A model generated the notes under the pieces. That model searched no databases, was not told the origin of the DNA, and saw only the letters and a program-made list of their open reading frames with translations. Of a stretch of 64,000 bases of DNA, positions 43,294 through 52,615 are shown piece by piece. The DNA comes from Campylobacter anatolicus. GTDB lineage: Bacteria; Campylobacterota; Campylobacteria; Campylobacterales; Campylobacteraceae. Position 1 is the first letter of the stretch; the number at the start of each line of letters is the position of its first letter. A program made the translations under genes and the position numbers. Location: contig NZ_JAGSSY010000003.1 in NCBI RefSeq assembly GCF_018145655.1, forward strand, positions 186,001 through 250,000, written 5' to 3'.

Positions 43294-44351
43294 TAAATTA
43301 TCTCCAACGGCACATGTATGGCACCGACTCGTTTTAAGTTCTCAAGTATTGAGATGATATCAGTCGGTGTCGCACCAAGGCGATTTAAGGCTCTTGTTAT
43401 GTTTGCAACAGTTGTTTTCTCACCTGAAACTTTGAGTAAATTTGCTCCTGGTGTGATCGCTATATCGCCTTGTAGATCAATATCTCCATCAGCTATATCA
43501 TCGTATGTATTTGGCTCGATTTTGATAGTTATATTACCGTGTGTTAGCACGACCGGATCGATAACAGCATCTATACCACTGACTATCGTGCCTGTCCGTT
43601 CATCGATGATGATCTTTTGCTCCATCTCATAATCAATATCTAAATTTAAAACACTACTAACAAGCTCGATAATATTAGCATCTTGCGGTATATTTAATAC
43701 TATTGTGCGTGGATCTATCGCTTTTGCTATCTCATCGCCGATGTTAGCATTTATAGCATTTTCTATATCGATAGCAGTTTTAAAATTTGTATTTTTTAAA
43801 CTTAAATTTATAGATTTTTGATTGTAAATATCATAGATAACCTCACGTTCAACTAACGCTCCGTTAAATATTGTCCCGGCTGTTACGTGATTACCACCAG
43901 CATTTGCTCTACCAGCACTCTTGCCGCCGATACTCATCGATCCTTGTGCTAACGCATATATATCGCCATCTACTCCTTTTAGCGGTGTCATAAGTAGCGT
44001 TCCGCCTTGTAAACTCTTAGCATCACCGATCGATGAGATAATGACATCTAGCTTATCGCCATGTCTAGCAAATGGTGGCAAAGTCGCCGTTACTATGACT
44101 GCGGCAGTATTTTTTGACTTTATATCATCTGGATTAATCTTAACATTGACAGTTTGAAGCATATTTGATAAAGATTGAAGCGTAAATTCAGACGTTGAGC
44201 CATCTCCAGTGCCATTTAGTCCTACAACCAAGCCATATCCTATAAGTTGATTTTCACGCACTCCTACGACATTTGCTAGATCTTTTATCTGTGTTGAAAA
44301 GGCGTTAGTAGCTAAAAACGAAGCCAAAATAAAAGATGAAAATTTAACCAT
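43293..44351 (-). CDS. flgI: Flagellar P-ring protein
   Basis: Forms the P ring around the rod in the peptidoglycan layer. A signal peptide is at about 1-19, and the conserved opening IKDLANVVGVRENQLIGYGLVVGLNGTGDG is followed by GTLLMTPLKGVDGDIYALAQGS. The C-terminal GATPTDIISILENLKRVGAIHVPLEII is typical. The 352 residues are near the usual length. It is first in the flgI-flgJ unit and has a textbook sigma-54 promoter upstream, placing it in the middle (RpoN) class of flagellar genes. Confidence 0.97.
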   Translation of the reverse strand: MVKFSSFILASFLATNAFSTQIKDLANVVGVRENQLIGYGLVVGLNGTGDGSTSEFTLQSLSNMLQTVNVKINPDDIKSKNTAAVIVTATLPPFARHGDKLDVIISSIGDAKSLQGGTLLMTPLKGVDGDIYALAQGSMSIGGKSAGRANAGGNHVTAGTIFNGALVEREVIYDIYNQKSINLSLKNTNFKTAIDIENAINANIGDEIAKAIDPRTIVLNIPQDANIIELVSSVLNLDIDYEMEQKIIIDERTGTIVSGIDAVIDPVVLTHGNITIKIEPNTYDDIADGDIDLQGDIAITPGANLLKVSGEKTTVANITRALNRLGATPTDIISILENLKRVGAIHVPLEII

Positions 44352-44387
44352 TTTTATTCCTAATTTTTATACTCTATTAAGTTTTGA

Positions 44388-44403
44388 AGCAAAAAGCGTT
44401 CCA
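44388..44403 (-). promoter_or_regulatory. Sigma-54 promoter of flgI
   Basis: On the minus strand TGGAAC (44398-44403), 5 bp, TTGCT (44388-44392), matching the RpoN -24/-12 consensus TGGCAC-N5-TTGC with one change. It lies 37 bp before the flgI ATG, leaving room for the start site near 44376. Confidence 0.8.
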
Positions 44404-44423
44404 AAGAAAAGCTAAGATAAAAA

Positions 44424-44993
44424 TCAAGCAAAATAAGAAAGTGTTGTAGCTCCAAATTTTTTAAATTTTACAAGGGTAAAATCAGCAATATTTTTACTAA
44501 ATTTAAAACTACTTGCATGTTCAAAAACTATCATAAAAATTTTATCTCTTTTAAATTTATTCACAAGCTCGACAAGTGTGTCATATACGCCATCAAAGCC
44601 TTCTTTAGTGTCAAAAGGTGGATCAAGATATAATAAAACTGGTTTTGTTTGTTTAGCGATAATATCTGGCAAAAGAACGAAGCTATCGCCATTTATCGCA
44701 CTTAAATTTATAGAATCGATACTTTGCATATTTTTTTGAGTTATCTTAAAGGCGAATCTGTCTTTTTCTATCGCAATAGCTTTAAAAGCACCGTTACTAA
44801 GAGCTTCACACGCCATTACTGCACTTCCTCCAAAACCCTCGATAAACACCTTGTCTTTTAATTCACTTCTAAGTGTATCAAAAAACGAGCCTTTAACTAT
44901 GCTCTTTGTACTTCTAGTAGTATTTAAATTTGGCAGTTCAAGCCTTCTGCCTTTAAATTTTCCGCTTGATATTATAGTGTAAAGCTTATTCAA
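44424..44993 (-). CDS. rsmD: 16S rRNA (guanine966-N2)-methyltransferase RsmD
   Basis: A 189-residue SAM-dependent methyltransferase. The N-terminal signature ISSGKFKGRRLELPNLNTTRSTKSIVKGSFFDTL matches RsmD, which begins with GxxRGRxL and TRPTxxRVRExLF in other bacteria; the SAM site reads VFIEGFGGSAVMACEALSNGA and the catalytic motif LLYLDPPFD. It methylates G966 in 30S assembly. It overlaps the preceding gene by 8 bp and, as in C. jejuni, stands between that gene and flgI. Confidence 0.88.
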   Translation of the reverse strand: MNKLYTIISSGKFKGRRLELPNLNTTRSTKSIVKGSFFDTLRSELKDKVFIEGFGGSAVMACEALSNGAFKAIAIEKDRFAFKITQKNMQSIDSINLSAINGDSFVLLPDIIAKQTKPVLLYLDPPFDTKEGFDGVYDTLVELVNKFKRDKIFMIVFEHASSFKFSKNIADFTLVKFKKFGATTLSYFA

Positions 44994-45330
44994 ATTTTGC
45001 CCTTAAAAGTGCTATAAGATCGGCTTTAAATTTATCCACCAAAGCACCGACTTGAGCTTCTATATCAACATTTTGTATCTCTTTGTGTAAAACTTGTTTA
45101 AGTTGAATGGCCGAATAAAACTCATCTAACATATTAAAAAGGGTATTTTTGCTAAATGGCACACTAAGATGAGCGGCATTATCTGCGATGATAAACTGCG
45201 GTTTTTGTATGTTTAATCGTCTATCGGTTATTACAAAATCACAATCTTTATAGTGAGAAATATGGTCTTTTAAAAACAACATAAGCGAGTTTTGCAATAA
45301 AATACACTCGCATTCACAAGAAATTTTCAT
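44986..45330 (-). CDS. Small protein of unknown function, receiver-like
   Basis: A 114-residue cytoplasmic protein. I set the start at ATG 45330, which follows AAGGAT by 6 bp, rather than at the upstream TTG 45360. The layout hints at a degenerate response-regulator receiver: a first strand with ILLQNSLMLFL, a central CDFVITDR, and LSVPFSKNTLFNMLDEF where receivers have the KPF loop; the phosphoacceptor pattern is not convincing. The C-terminal helix (QNVDIEAQVGALVDKFKADLIALLRA) may dimerise. It overlaps rsmD by 8 bp. A similar gene occupies this place in C. jejuni as I recall. Confidence 0.6.
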   Translation of the reverse strand: MKISCECECILLQNSLMLFLKDHISHYKDCDFVITDRRLNIQKPQFIIADNAAHLSVPFSKNTLFNMLDEFYSAIQLKQVLHKEIQNVDIEAQVGALVDKFKADLIALLRAKFE

Positions 45331-45369
45331 TTTTTTGATCCTTTTTGTGGATTTTATCAAATTTATATA

Positions 45370-45396
45370 TAAATAAATTTAAAATATTGCCGATAT
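45370..45396 (+). promoter_or_regulatory. Sigma-28 promoter of flaG-fliD-fliS
   Basis: TAAA (45370-45373), 15 bp, GCCGATAT (45389-45396): an essentially perfect FliA promoter. The predicted start site near 45403 gives a short leader containing AAGGAG at 45418-45423, ahead of flaG ATG 45430. Confidence 0.85.
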
Positions 45397-45429
45397 AACT
45401 CCTGTAAGGAAATTTTTAAGGAGTAAAAT

Positions 45430-45798
45430 ATGGAGATTTTCAAGGTAGCCAATCAAAACGTTGAAGCGTCGTTAGCTACTACTGTGCAAGAATCAAGCCA
45501 GACTAGACAGATCGAACAAACACAAATTAGACCTGATGTAGTCGAAGACAAACAAGAGCTGTCTCAAGAAGATATGGTAAAGATGATAAATGAGGCAACT
45601 AATAAGCTAAATGACAATATGGAAGCACTTGATACTAGCGTAAGATTTGCCTATAATGACAAAATACAAGCCCTTTATGTAGATGTAATGGACTCAAAAA
45701 CAGGTAATATAATAAGAAAAATCCCAAATGAGCAGATTATAAAATTAAGTGAATATTTTAGAGAGGCCATTGGAGTTTTATTTGACAAGAAAGGTTAA
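45430..45798 (+). CDS. flaG: FlaG family flagellar protein
   Basis: A 122-residue protein with a disordered Gln-rich N-terminus (about 1-45) and the FlaG domain at about 50-118: NKLNDNMEALDTSVRFAYNDKIQALYVDVMDSKTGNIIRKIPNEQIIKLSEYF. FlaG influences filament length in Campylobacter. It heads a four-gene operon with fliD, fliS and a FliT-like gene under a sigma-28 promoter; fliD starts 2 bp after its stop. Confidence 0.93.
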   Translation: MEIFKVANQNVEASLATTVQESSQTRQIEQTQIRPDVVEDKQELSQEDMVKMINEATNKLNDNMEALDTSVRFAYNDKIQALYVDVMDSKTGNIIRKIPNEQIIKLSEYFREAIGVLFDKKG

Positions 45799-45800
45799 AA

Positions 45801-47594
45801 ATGGCATTAGGAACAGTAACTTCACTAGGACTTGGAAGTAACGTTTTAACGCAAGAGGTCATCGATAAACTAAAAGCAGCAGATCAAAAGGTACAAGTAA
45901 CGCCAATAACAAGCAAAATTGAAAAAAATGTAACAAAACAAAAAGATCTTTCGTCTATAAAGACGCTTGTAAGCACTCTTAAATCATCAGTTTCATCACT
46001 AAGCAATGAGACTTTATACCTAAAACGTGGCACTACTTCAAACGGCACAAGTGCCACACTAGTAGCTGAAACTGGTGTAAATTTACAAGATTTTGATATA
46101 GATGTTAAGCAATTGGCACAACGTGATGTATACCAAAGCTCAAAATTTAAAAGTGCAGATTCTATCATTGGTAAAGCTGGATCTTTTAATCTAAAATTTG
46201 GTGGTATAGACTACAAAATCGAAGTAAAATCATCAACATCATTTCAAGAACTAGCCGATATGATAAATGAAAAAACTGGTGGTGACGTTCAAGCTAAAAT
46301 TTTAAATGTCGGCGGAGATAATCCATACCAGCTAATACTTCAATCTAAAAATACTGGTGCAGATAACGCTATAACATTTGGTGATATCGCTACTAGTGGC
46401 ACACAAAATAATGGAGCAGTAACTTCAAATGAGCTTTTAAAAGTATTTGGCTGGGATACAGACAATATCGAAAGTGCAAGAATTTCAAAGGCACAAGATG
46501 CAGAATTTACCTACAATAATGTAAACATAAAGCGTAGTTCAAATGAAGTTAAGGATTTAAGCGTTGGTTTAAGATTGACACTTAAAGAGACCGGAAAGAC
46601 ATCATTTAAGATCACAGAAGATACAGAAGCTATAAAAGAAGAGATAAATAATCTAGTAAATAGCTATAATAAACTTATGAATAACTTAAGTGTAGCGACT
46701 GATTACAACTCTGAAACTAAAAATTCAGGTACATTCCAAGGTGTAAACGAAATAACAAGTATTAAATCAACGATAAATAAAATTCTATTTTCGACTAAAA
46801 CCATTGGCGACCAAGATAGTTTTAGTTTGCGTTCAATGGCTGAAGACGGAAATATTAAAAAAATACCAAGAAGCTCAATATTTAGCTTAACAGACTTTGG
46901 CCTTTCACTGAGTGAAGATGGGCTTTTAAAGCTTGATAGCTCAACGCTAAACTCAAAACTAACAAGTAATCTAAAAGAAGTGCAGAAATTTTTCACCGGT
47001 AGCACAACATACTCAACCGTCCAAGTAGTAGGTTCAAAAGCTGTAGAAGCTGGTGAACTTGAGCTGACAGGTAACAATTTAACTATAAATGGCACACAGA
47101 TAAAGCTAAAAACGACTAGCAGCCATACATCAAAACAAAACGCATTGACGTTACTTCAAGCTATAAATGAGGCTGGCATAAGTGGCGTAAAAGCATCGCT
47201 TAACAATTCAGAAGATGGCATCATCTTAAAAAGCACAGACGGCACGACTATTGATATCAAAGGAGATGATAATATTTTAAATAAATTTGGGTTATCATCG
47301 CTTAGCGTATCATCTAAAAAGACAACAACAGAAGGTGTATTTTCATCTTTAAACACAGCACTTGATGGTCTTACAAACAAAGACAATGGCTCTTTAACGC
47401 TTTACGGAAAGCAACTGACAAATGAAAAAATAAAGCTAGAGACTGAAAAAACAAAGTCGGCTGAGAGTTTAAATACAAAATATGAGATTATGAGTGAAAG
47501 ATTTTTAGCTTACGATAAAGTCATAGCAAATTTAGAGAGGCAATTCTCAACACTAAAGACGATGATAGATGCTGAACTAATATCAAAAAAGTAG
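45801..47594 (+). CDS. fliD: Flagellar filament cap protein (HAP2)
   Basis: Caps the growing filament and folds incoming flagellin. The 597-residue sequence has the FliD N-terminal domain (ALGTVTSLGLGSNVLTQEVIDKLKAAD, helical to about 80, then VETGVNLQDFDIDVKQLAQRDVYQS) and a C-terminal domain near 280-370 and 540-597 ending in ERQFSTLKTMIDAELISKK, with coiled-coil ends. It is Ser/Thr-rich and cysteine-free, as expected for an exported axial protein. fliS, the flagellin chaperone, follows after 8 bp. Confidence 0.95.
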   Translation: MALGTVTSLGLGSNVLTQEVIDKLKAADQKVQVTPITSKIEKNVTKQKDLSSIKTLVSTLKSSVSSLSNETLYLKRGTTSNGTSATLVAETGVNLQDFDIDVKQLAQRDVYQSSKFKSADSIIGKAGSFNLKFGGIDYKIEVKSSTSFQELADMINEKTGGDVQAKILNVGGDNPYQLILQSKNTGADNAITFGDIATSGTQNNGAVTSNELLKVFGWDTDNIESARISKAQDAEFTYNNVNIKRSSNEVKDLSVGLRLTLKETGKTSFKITEDTEAIKEEINNLVNSYNKLMNNLSVATDYNSETKNSGTFQGVNEITSIKSTINKILFSTKTIGDQDSFSLRSMAEDGNIKKIPRSSIFSLTDFGLSLSEDGLLKLDSSTLNSKLTSNLKEVQKFFTGSTTYSTVQVVGSKAVEAGELELTGNNLTINGTQIKLKTTSSHTSKQNALTLLQAINEAGISGVKASLNNSEDGIILKSTDGTTIDIKGDDNILNKFGLSSLSVSSKKTTTEGVFSSLNTALDGLTNKDNGSLTLYGKQLTNEKIKLETEKTKSAESLNTKYEIMSERFLAYDKVIANLERQFSTLKTMIDAELISKK

Positions 47595-47602
47595 GAATTT
47601 AA

Positions 47603-47974
47603 ATGCAAAATAACTTAGCTTACGCAGCCTATTCTCAAAATACCGTTGGAGGTATAGAATCCTCCGAAAAACTCATCGAGATGCTTTATGAGGGAATTTT
47701 GAGATTTATTTTTAGAGCAAGAAAGTCTATGCAGAGTAATGATGTAGAAAAAAAGGTGTATTTTATAAACCGTGCAAATGCAATATTTATAGAGCTTTTA
47801 AACTCACTTGACTACACTCAGGGTAATATCTCGCACTATCTAAGCGGACTATATGCTAGACAAATTCAGCTACTCTCTCAAGCAAATATAAGCAACGATG
47901 AAAAGCACCTAGACGAGGTCGTAAATGTCGTAAAACAGCTACTTGAAGCGTGGAAAGAGGCGACTGCACAATGA
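47603..47974 (+). CDS. fliS: Flagellar export chaperone FliS
   Basis: Binds the C-terminus of flagellin and prevents it polymerising in the cytoplasm. A 123-residue four-helix protein with the family opening YAAYSQNTVGGIESSEKLIEMLYEGILRFI, RANAIFIELLNSLDYTQGNISHYLSGLYARQIQLL, and VKQLLEAWKEA. The stop overlaps the next start (ATGA). Confidence 0.95.
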   Translation: MQNNLAYAAYSQNTVGGIESSEKLIEMLYEGILRFIFRARKSMQSNDVEKKVYFINRANAIFIELLNSLDYTQGNISHYLSGLYARQIQLLSQANISNDEKHLDEVVNVVKQLLEAWKEATAQ

Positions 47975-48189
47975 CTTGGCTTAATAAATTTAAAATAGCT
48001 ATTTTAAACTCAGACTTACAAACTATAGAGAGTTTAATAAGTGAGCGACCAAGCAAATTCACAGATATAAATGAAGTACAAGAGGCCACTATACTCACGC
48101 AACAAGCAATAAAAATATTTAAAGAAAGTAAAAACTCCTTAAGTTTAGAGCTAAAAAAGCTAAAAAACATCCGTAACTATATATCATAA
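47971..48189 (+). CDS. FliT-like small protein
   Basis: A 72-residue all-helical protein following fliS, the position of fliT in many bacteria and of a small hypothetical gene in C. jejuni. The start is ATG 47971, overlapping the fliS stop, instead of GTG 47950, which lies inside fliS. Charged Lys/Glu helices and no motif; chaperoning FliD is the likely task by position only. Confidence 0.6.
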   Translation: MTWLNKFKIAILNSDLQTIESLISERPSKFTDINEVQEATILTQQAIKIFKESKNSLSLELKKLKNIRNYIS

Positions 48190-48204
48190 ATCTATAAATT
48201 TAAG

Positions 48205-48520
<316 letters not shown>

Positions 48521-48525
48521 CGTGA

Positions 48526-48531
48526 ATTATA
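48526..48531 (-). promoter_or_regulatory. -10 box of rnpB
   Basis: TATAAT on the minus strand at 48526-48531, 6 bp before the inferred 5' end of RNase P RNA. Confidence 0.6.
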
Positions 48532-48959
48532 ACTAATTTTAAACACTTTTCCAAATTTTGTCAGTTATCTTACCCATGCCAAGCTCATAATGCTCGCCAT
48601 TTTTATCATTTTGGTACAAAAAATATTTAAAATTTAAAAGCTTATAGTAAAACCATCTAAAAAATTATCAAAACTCATCTAAGCTTTTAAGCTCCTCATT
48701 TTGATCGTTTTCGCATTTATCATCATTTTCATAACTTAAATTTTACAGCCAACACTACAATCATATTTATCTGTCAAACATTCATCATTGCAACAACCCT
48801 TACTCTCATCTACTTCCTTCAAATAATAACTACTCTCTACTATTATTGACAAAGCAACTCTAAACGTCAAATGGTAACGTAAGCACATTTATATTTTGTG
48901 TTTTTGCAACTAAAGTAACTATGCAAAAAATCTTCTAAACCCACTCTAACCGAGAAATT
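48532..48959 (-). pseudogene. Decayed minus-strand coding remnants between truD and rnpB
   Basis: 428 bp with no intact gene. Minus-strand frames carry protein-like fragments broken by stops and frame changes: SYYLKEVDESKGCCNDECL and following TDKYDCSVGCKI in one frame, SYENDDKCENDQNEELKSLDEF then two stops in another, and KYFLYQNDKNGEHYELGMGK with ITDKILEKCLKL up to the rnpB promoter. The parent gene is not recognised; Cys-rich and acidic parts suggest an exported or metal-binding protein. Confidence 0.45.
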
Positions 48960-50084
48960 TCACTCAAAAATATCTCTATGCAAGATCTCTTCTAATACAA
49001 CCGTAGCATACGACCCTTTTTGCAATGTAAATTCCATCGTAAAATGTGCATTTTCAGGGATATACTTATACTTTACGCTCTCAAGATAGCACCACGCAAA
49101 TCTCCTACTACAGTTCATCTTATCCTCAAACTCACGTGCTTGGCTAAAAATTTCGTCTTCAATAAGCTTTGCTGTGCCAATACTTTTATATGCCTTTGCA
49201 CCCACGATAAGACCACAACTAGTTATATCACGTGCATTAAAACGAGCCAGTTCAACGTCTATATCCTCACATAAAAAGCACTTTCCATGCGGATAATGCC
49301 CTAAAACTTCGCCACTAATTAGCTTATAAAACTGCTTTTGAGTCTTTATGCTTTTTATCTCATCAAGGCTAAAAAATTTATAAATTTCACTTAACTCTTT
49401 GACGCTAAAATCCTGCATAAACCTTGAAATTTCAACACGTTTACTAAGCCAACGATTAAAAAGATCGCTTTGATACGCCGATATAAGAAACTCGCTCATT
49501 CTTGGGTTGTTTAGCCGTTTGCCATTTAGTGTTCCTTTTTGTAATAGCTCAAACCCACTTTGTGCGTTATCCCCGAATTTACCAAACCTTTGATAGCCAA
49601 AGTAGTTTGCGTAGCCAATCTTATCAAGTGTTTCAATAACATTTGAAAGCTTTATTGCTTCACTTGGTAATACCTTTTTAAGACGAATAAAAAAGCTATT
49701 ACCTTTTAAATGTCCTATGCGTAGCTTATTATTATGAGCTGTTACGTTTAAGATCTTCATCTTTTCATGGTTAAAATTTGATAAATTTGCTTCAAATTTA
49801 CGTGGTAAAGAGATAAACTGTGTTGTCATTCCTTGCTTATCTTTTAGCCCAGCATAGCCAAACTCACGTAGTTTTACGCCACTAAAATCCGCCAATGCTC
49901 GTAACGCTTCTTGTGTCGTCATATCTTTTTTAACTATCTCAACAATAAGATGTTCGCCCTCGCCACTAAACTCATAAAGCGGTATCTCACGCACGACAAA
50001 ATCGTCAGAATTCTTACTAAAATACGCATTTATAGTTGTATGAGTGAGTGCATACATTGGCTTAAAAGTGGTGATTTCTTGCAT
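48960..50084 (-). CDS. truD: tRNA pseudouridine(13) synthase TruD
   Basis: Makes pseudouridine at position 13 of tRNA-Glu. The 374-residue sequence shows the TruD signature [15 protein letters not shown] with catalytic Asp82, followed by [10 protein letters not shown]-like and [17 protein letters not shown]. The TruD-specific insertion lies in the middle (about 160-300), and the C-terminal [44 protein letters not shown] is typical. The N-terminus overlaps the end of thiL by 23 bp, so the pair is cotranscribed; a shorter start at Met10 is possible. Confidence 0.94.
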   Translation of the reverse strand: MQEITTFKPMYALTHTTINAYFSKNSDDFVVREIPLYEFSGEGEHLIVEIVKKDMTTQEALRALADFSGVKLREFGYAGLKDKQGMTTQFISLPRKFEANLSNFNHEKMKILNVTAHNNKLRIGHLKGNSFFIRLKKVLPSEAIKLSNVIETLDKIGYANYFGYQRFGKFGDNAQSGFELLQKGTLNGKRLNNPRMSEFLISAYQSDLFNRWLSKRVEISRFMQDFSVKELSEIYKFFSLDEIKSIKTQKQFYKLISGEVLGHYPHGKCFLCEDIDVELARFNARDITSCGLIVGAKAYKSIGTAKLIEDEIFSQAREFEDKMNCSRRFAWCYLESVKYKYIPENAHFTMEFTLQKGSYATVVLEEILHRDIFE

Positions 50085-50880
50085 AATATTTAAATTTTCC
50101 TTTCATTGCTTTTGCAAATATATTTATCTTCGTGCGTGTTTTTTGTGCTATTCGTCTCATTTTTTGTAGATTTTTGGGAGCAAAAGTAAATAGCAATTCA
50201 TACTCTTCTCCACTATTTAAAGTACTCTTTGGTAGCCTTTTTTTAAATTTTACGCCGAGCTTACTAGCACTTACTAGCTTTGCCATATCCACACCAAGTC
50301 CGTCAGATATATCCATAGCTGAATTTATAAAATGTCCTGCTTTTTGCATAAATTTATCTTTTAAAATAGGTCTTTTAAAACGTGAGTGAGTGCCGATCTG
50401 ACCGCCATTTTTAAGAGTTTTTAAATTTTTTAAACTCTCACCTAAGTCTCCAGTAAAAGCAATCAGATCTCCAGCTCTTGCTCCACTACGAAATATAGGC
50501 TTTTTTGTATGTGATATTATCGTAATTGCAATGCTTATCTTATCACTTGAAATTGTATCGCCGCCGATGATTTTCACACCAAATCTCTCACACGCTTCGT
50601 CTATCCCTATATAAATTTGCTCTATCTGCCTCGGATTTATGCTTCGTGGTAGTGAAAGTGCGACAAGAGCGTATTTTGCGTCAGCATTCATTGCGATAGC
50701 GTCTGATATATTTACAATCATAGCCTTATAGCCTATCTCTTTTAGTCCCAACCAATTACGCTTAAAGTGCGAATTTTCAGCGAAAATATCACTTGAATAA
50801 ACCCACTTACCAATCACCGCACCATCATCACCGATAAATTTATTTTTGATTAGATTTATTAAAAAGCTCTCTTTATTCAT
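50062..50880 (-). CDS. thiL: Thiamine-monophosphate kinase
   Basis: Phosphorylates thiamine monophosphate to the active cofactor. A 272-residue PurM-like ATP-binding protein, somewhat shorter than E. coli ThiL (325). Motifs: GDDGAVIG at 17-24, [86 protein letters not shown] and [14 protein letters not shown]. No TPP riboswitch pattern was noticed in front of it. It overlaps truD downstream by 23 bp. Confidence 0.93.
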   Translation of the reverse strand: MNKESFLINLIKNKFIGDDGAVIGKWVYSSDIFAENSHFKRNWLGLKEIGYKAMIVNISDAIAMNADAKYALVALSLPRSINPRQIEQIYIGIDEACERFGVKIIGGDTISSDKISIAITIISHTKKPIFRSGARAGDLIAFTGDLGESLKNLKTLKNGGQIGTHSRFKRPILKDKFMQKAGHFINSAMDISDGLGVDMAKLVSASKLGVKFKKRLPKSTLNSGEEYELLFTFAPKNLQKMRRIAQKTRTKINIFAKAMKGKFKYYARNHHF

Positions 50881-50970
50881 TTTACGATTTTATAAAAAAA
50901 TGAGTTAAAATCTACTTCAACGCTATTTTAAGCTAAAATTTTATATCATTATCCTTAAAAAGGAGATAGG

Positions 50971-52020
50971 ATGCTAAGTGTAAAAATCTTTAAATTTAAT
51001 GCAAAAAATGATATTACAAGCCATTATAAACCATTTATTTTTGATAACTTCAACTTTTTATCTCTTAATGAGTTGCTAAAAGCAACAAAAGAACAAGACC
51101 CCTATCTCGACTTTAAAGATTTAAAATATGTCAAAGTAAATGGTATGATAGCTCCGCTTAGCTGGAATTTTAAAGACATTATGCCACATAACAATAAGCT
51201 AGTCATCGAACCACTTAGTATACGCAGAGCAGTAAAGGATCTTATTATTGATACTAGCGATTTTAAAGATAGTTTTGAGCGTTTTGCCAAGTTCTGTAAC
51301 GACGAGGACAGAGTTGAGTTTAATGAGCTATTACCATACTTTTATGCTGGATATATAAGAGAATTTGAGCCTAGTTTTATGGGTTGTTCTGGGATAATTT
51401 TTGCTAAATATCTATGTGAAAAATATCCGCAAAGACAAGATGAAATTTTAAATGTAGTAAAAGATGATATTTTTATTGCTGAGACTTATTTAGACGGCTA
51501 TATCTGCTGGTCTGACGAAATTTATAAAGAGGCATTAAAATGGCTAAAAGATAGACTACCACTCCCGGGTATAAGTAAGTTTGAGAGTGAGTTTTACAGC
51601 GTTAAGTTTAAGCCACAAAATTTAGATCAAAATAAGATAAAACACGATTTTAACGGATTTAACATAGCATTTTATGGCGATAGTAAAACAAAAAATGCTA
51701 TGAATTTAAAAGCCAAATTTATTAAACTAGACTCTATAAGTCTGCCTTGTGGATTTAACCTGCTTAAATTTAATAAACCACTTGCCATTAAAATCGCCTC
51801 TAAGATCGTATTTGATGCACTTGATAATGGAGCTGATTTTATGCTAGTTGATAGCACGGAGGCGTTTTATATGTTTGACTCATTAAGTAAAGAGTTACAA
51901 AAAGTAGCATGTAGAGAGTTAAATAACTTTTTTATTTTAAAACTTGATGAATTTTATGCCATATCTTGTGGAGAAATGCCACAATATTTAAAAATACATA
52001 GACTAAAAGTAACACTATAA
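50971..52020 (+). CDS. Protein of unknown function resembling a cysteine-depleted SdhE/HdrB-type subunit
   Basis: A 349-residue soluble protein. The N-terminal 90 residues follow the plan of a succinate dehydrogenase/fumarate reductase iron-sulfur subunit (LSVKIFKFNAKND, FLSLNELLKATKEQDPYLDF, YVKVNGMIAPL) but lack the Cys ligands of the 2Fe-2S cluster. The C-terminal part recalls a CCG (HdrB/SdhE) domain: ISLPCGFNLLKFNKPLAIKIASKIVFDALDNGADFMLVDS, with only one Cys where the CCG motif has several. I believe the group is called DUF5644 in Campylobacter, from memory. It is coupled to a flavin reductase 10 bp downstream. Redox function via clusters looks impossible; a scaffold or assembly role is inference. 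Confidence 0.6.
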   Translation: MLSVKIFKFNAKNDITSHYKPFIFDNFNFLSLNELLKATKEQDPYLDFKDLKYVKVNGMIAPLSWNFKDIMPHNNKLVIEPLSIRRAVKDLIIDTSDFKDSFERFAKFCNDEDRVEFNELLPYFYAGYIREFEPSFMGCSGIIFAKYLCEKYPQRQDEILNVVKDDIFIAETYLDGYICWSDEIYKEALKWLKDRLPLPGISKFESEFYSVKFKPQNLDQNKIKHDFNGFNIAFYGDSKTKNAMNLKAKFIKLDSISLPCGFNLLKFNKPLAIKIASKIVFDALDNGADFMLVDSTEAFYMFDSLSKELQKVACRELNNFFILKLDEFYAISCGEMPQYLKIHRLKVTL

Positions 52021-52030
52021 AGGATAAAAA

Positions 52031-52615
52031 ATGGCAATCAAACCAGTAGAGTTAAACAAATTTTATCGTTTGTTAAATATCGGTAGCACAAATATCATCT
52101 CAGCAAAATTTAAAGAGCAAGAAAATGCGATGTCTGCTACTTGGGCGTATCCGCTTGACTATGCCCCTATGCCAAAGGCGATGGTTGTACTAGGTGATGA
52201 TAGCTTTACACGCAAACTTATTTTAAAAAGCGGCTTTTTCGCCATACAAGTACCTGTGGCACCACAAGCACATATGGTTATGAAGCTTGGCACAACAAGT
52301 GGAAATGACGATAAAAACAAGATCGCAAACTGCGGTGCAGAGGTCTTTTATATAGATGGTTTTGATTTGCCACTTATCAAAGGTTGTATCGGTTGGGTTA
52401 TATGTAAACTACTGCCAAATGAAATGAATCAAAACGAACACGGACTTTTCATTGGCGAAGTCGTTGGGGCGTTTAGCGATGATAGGGTTTTTGAGAATGG
52501 TCATTTTAAATTTGATGAAGTGGGCGACGAGTGGCGAACTTTGCACTATGTGGCTGGTAGTCAGTTTTATCTCATCGGTAAAGGACTAAAAACAAATATA
52601 AGCTTGGATGCATAA
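52031..52615 (+). CDS. Flavin reductase family protein (split-barrel flavoprotein)
   Basis: A 194-residue FMN-binding split-barrel protein of the DIM6/NTAB group. Family features: STNIISAKFKEQENAMSATWAYPLDYAPMPKAMVVL, the flavin-contacting SGFFAIQVPVA, GLFIGEVVGAFSDDRVFENGHF, and the C-terminal LHYVAGSQFYLIGKGLK. It probably reduces free flavin or another small acceptor with NAD(P)H. It follows the degenerate SdhE-like gene by 10 bp with an AAAGGA site, and the two are likely coexpressed. Confidence 0.88.
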   Translation: MAIKPVELNKFYRLLNIGSTNIISAKFKEQENAMSATWAYPLDYAPMPKAMVVLGDDSFTRKLILKSGFFAIQVPVAPQAHMVMKLGTTSGNDDKNKIANCGAEVFYIDGFDLPLIKGCIGWVICKLLPNEMNQNEHGLFIGEVVGAFSDDRVFENGHFKFDEVGDEWRTLHYVAGSQFYLIGKGLKTNISLDA

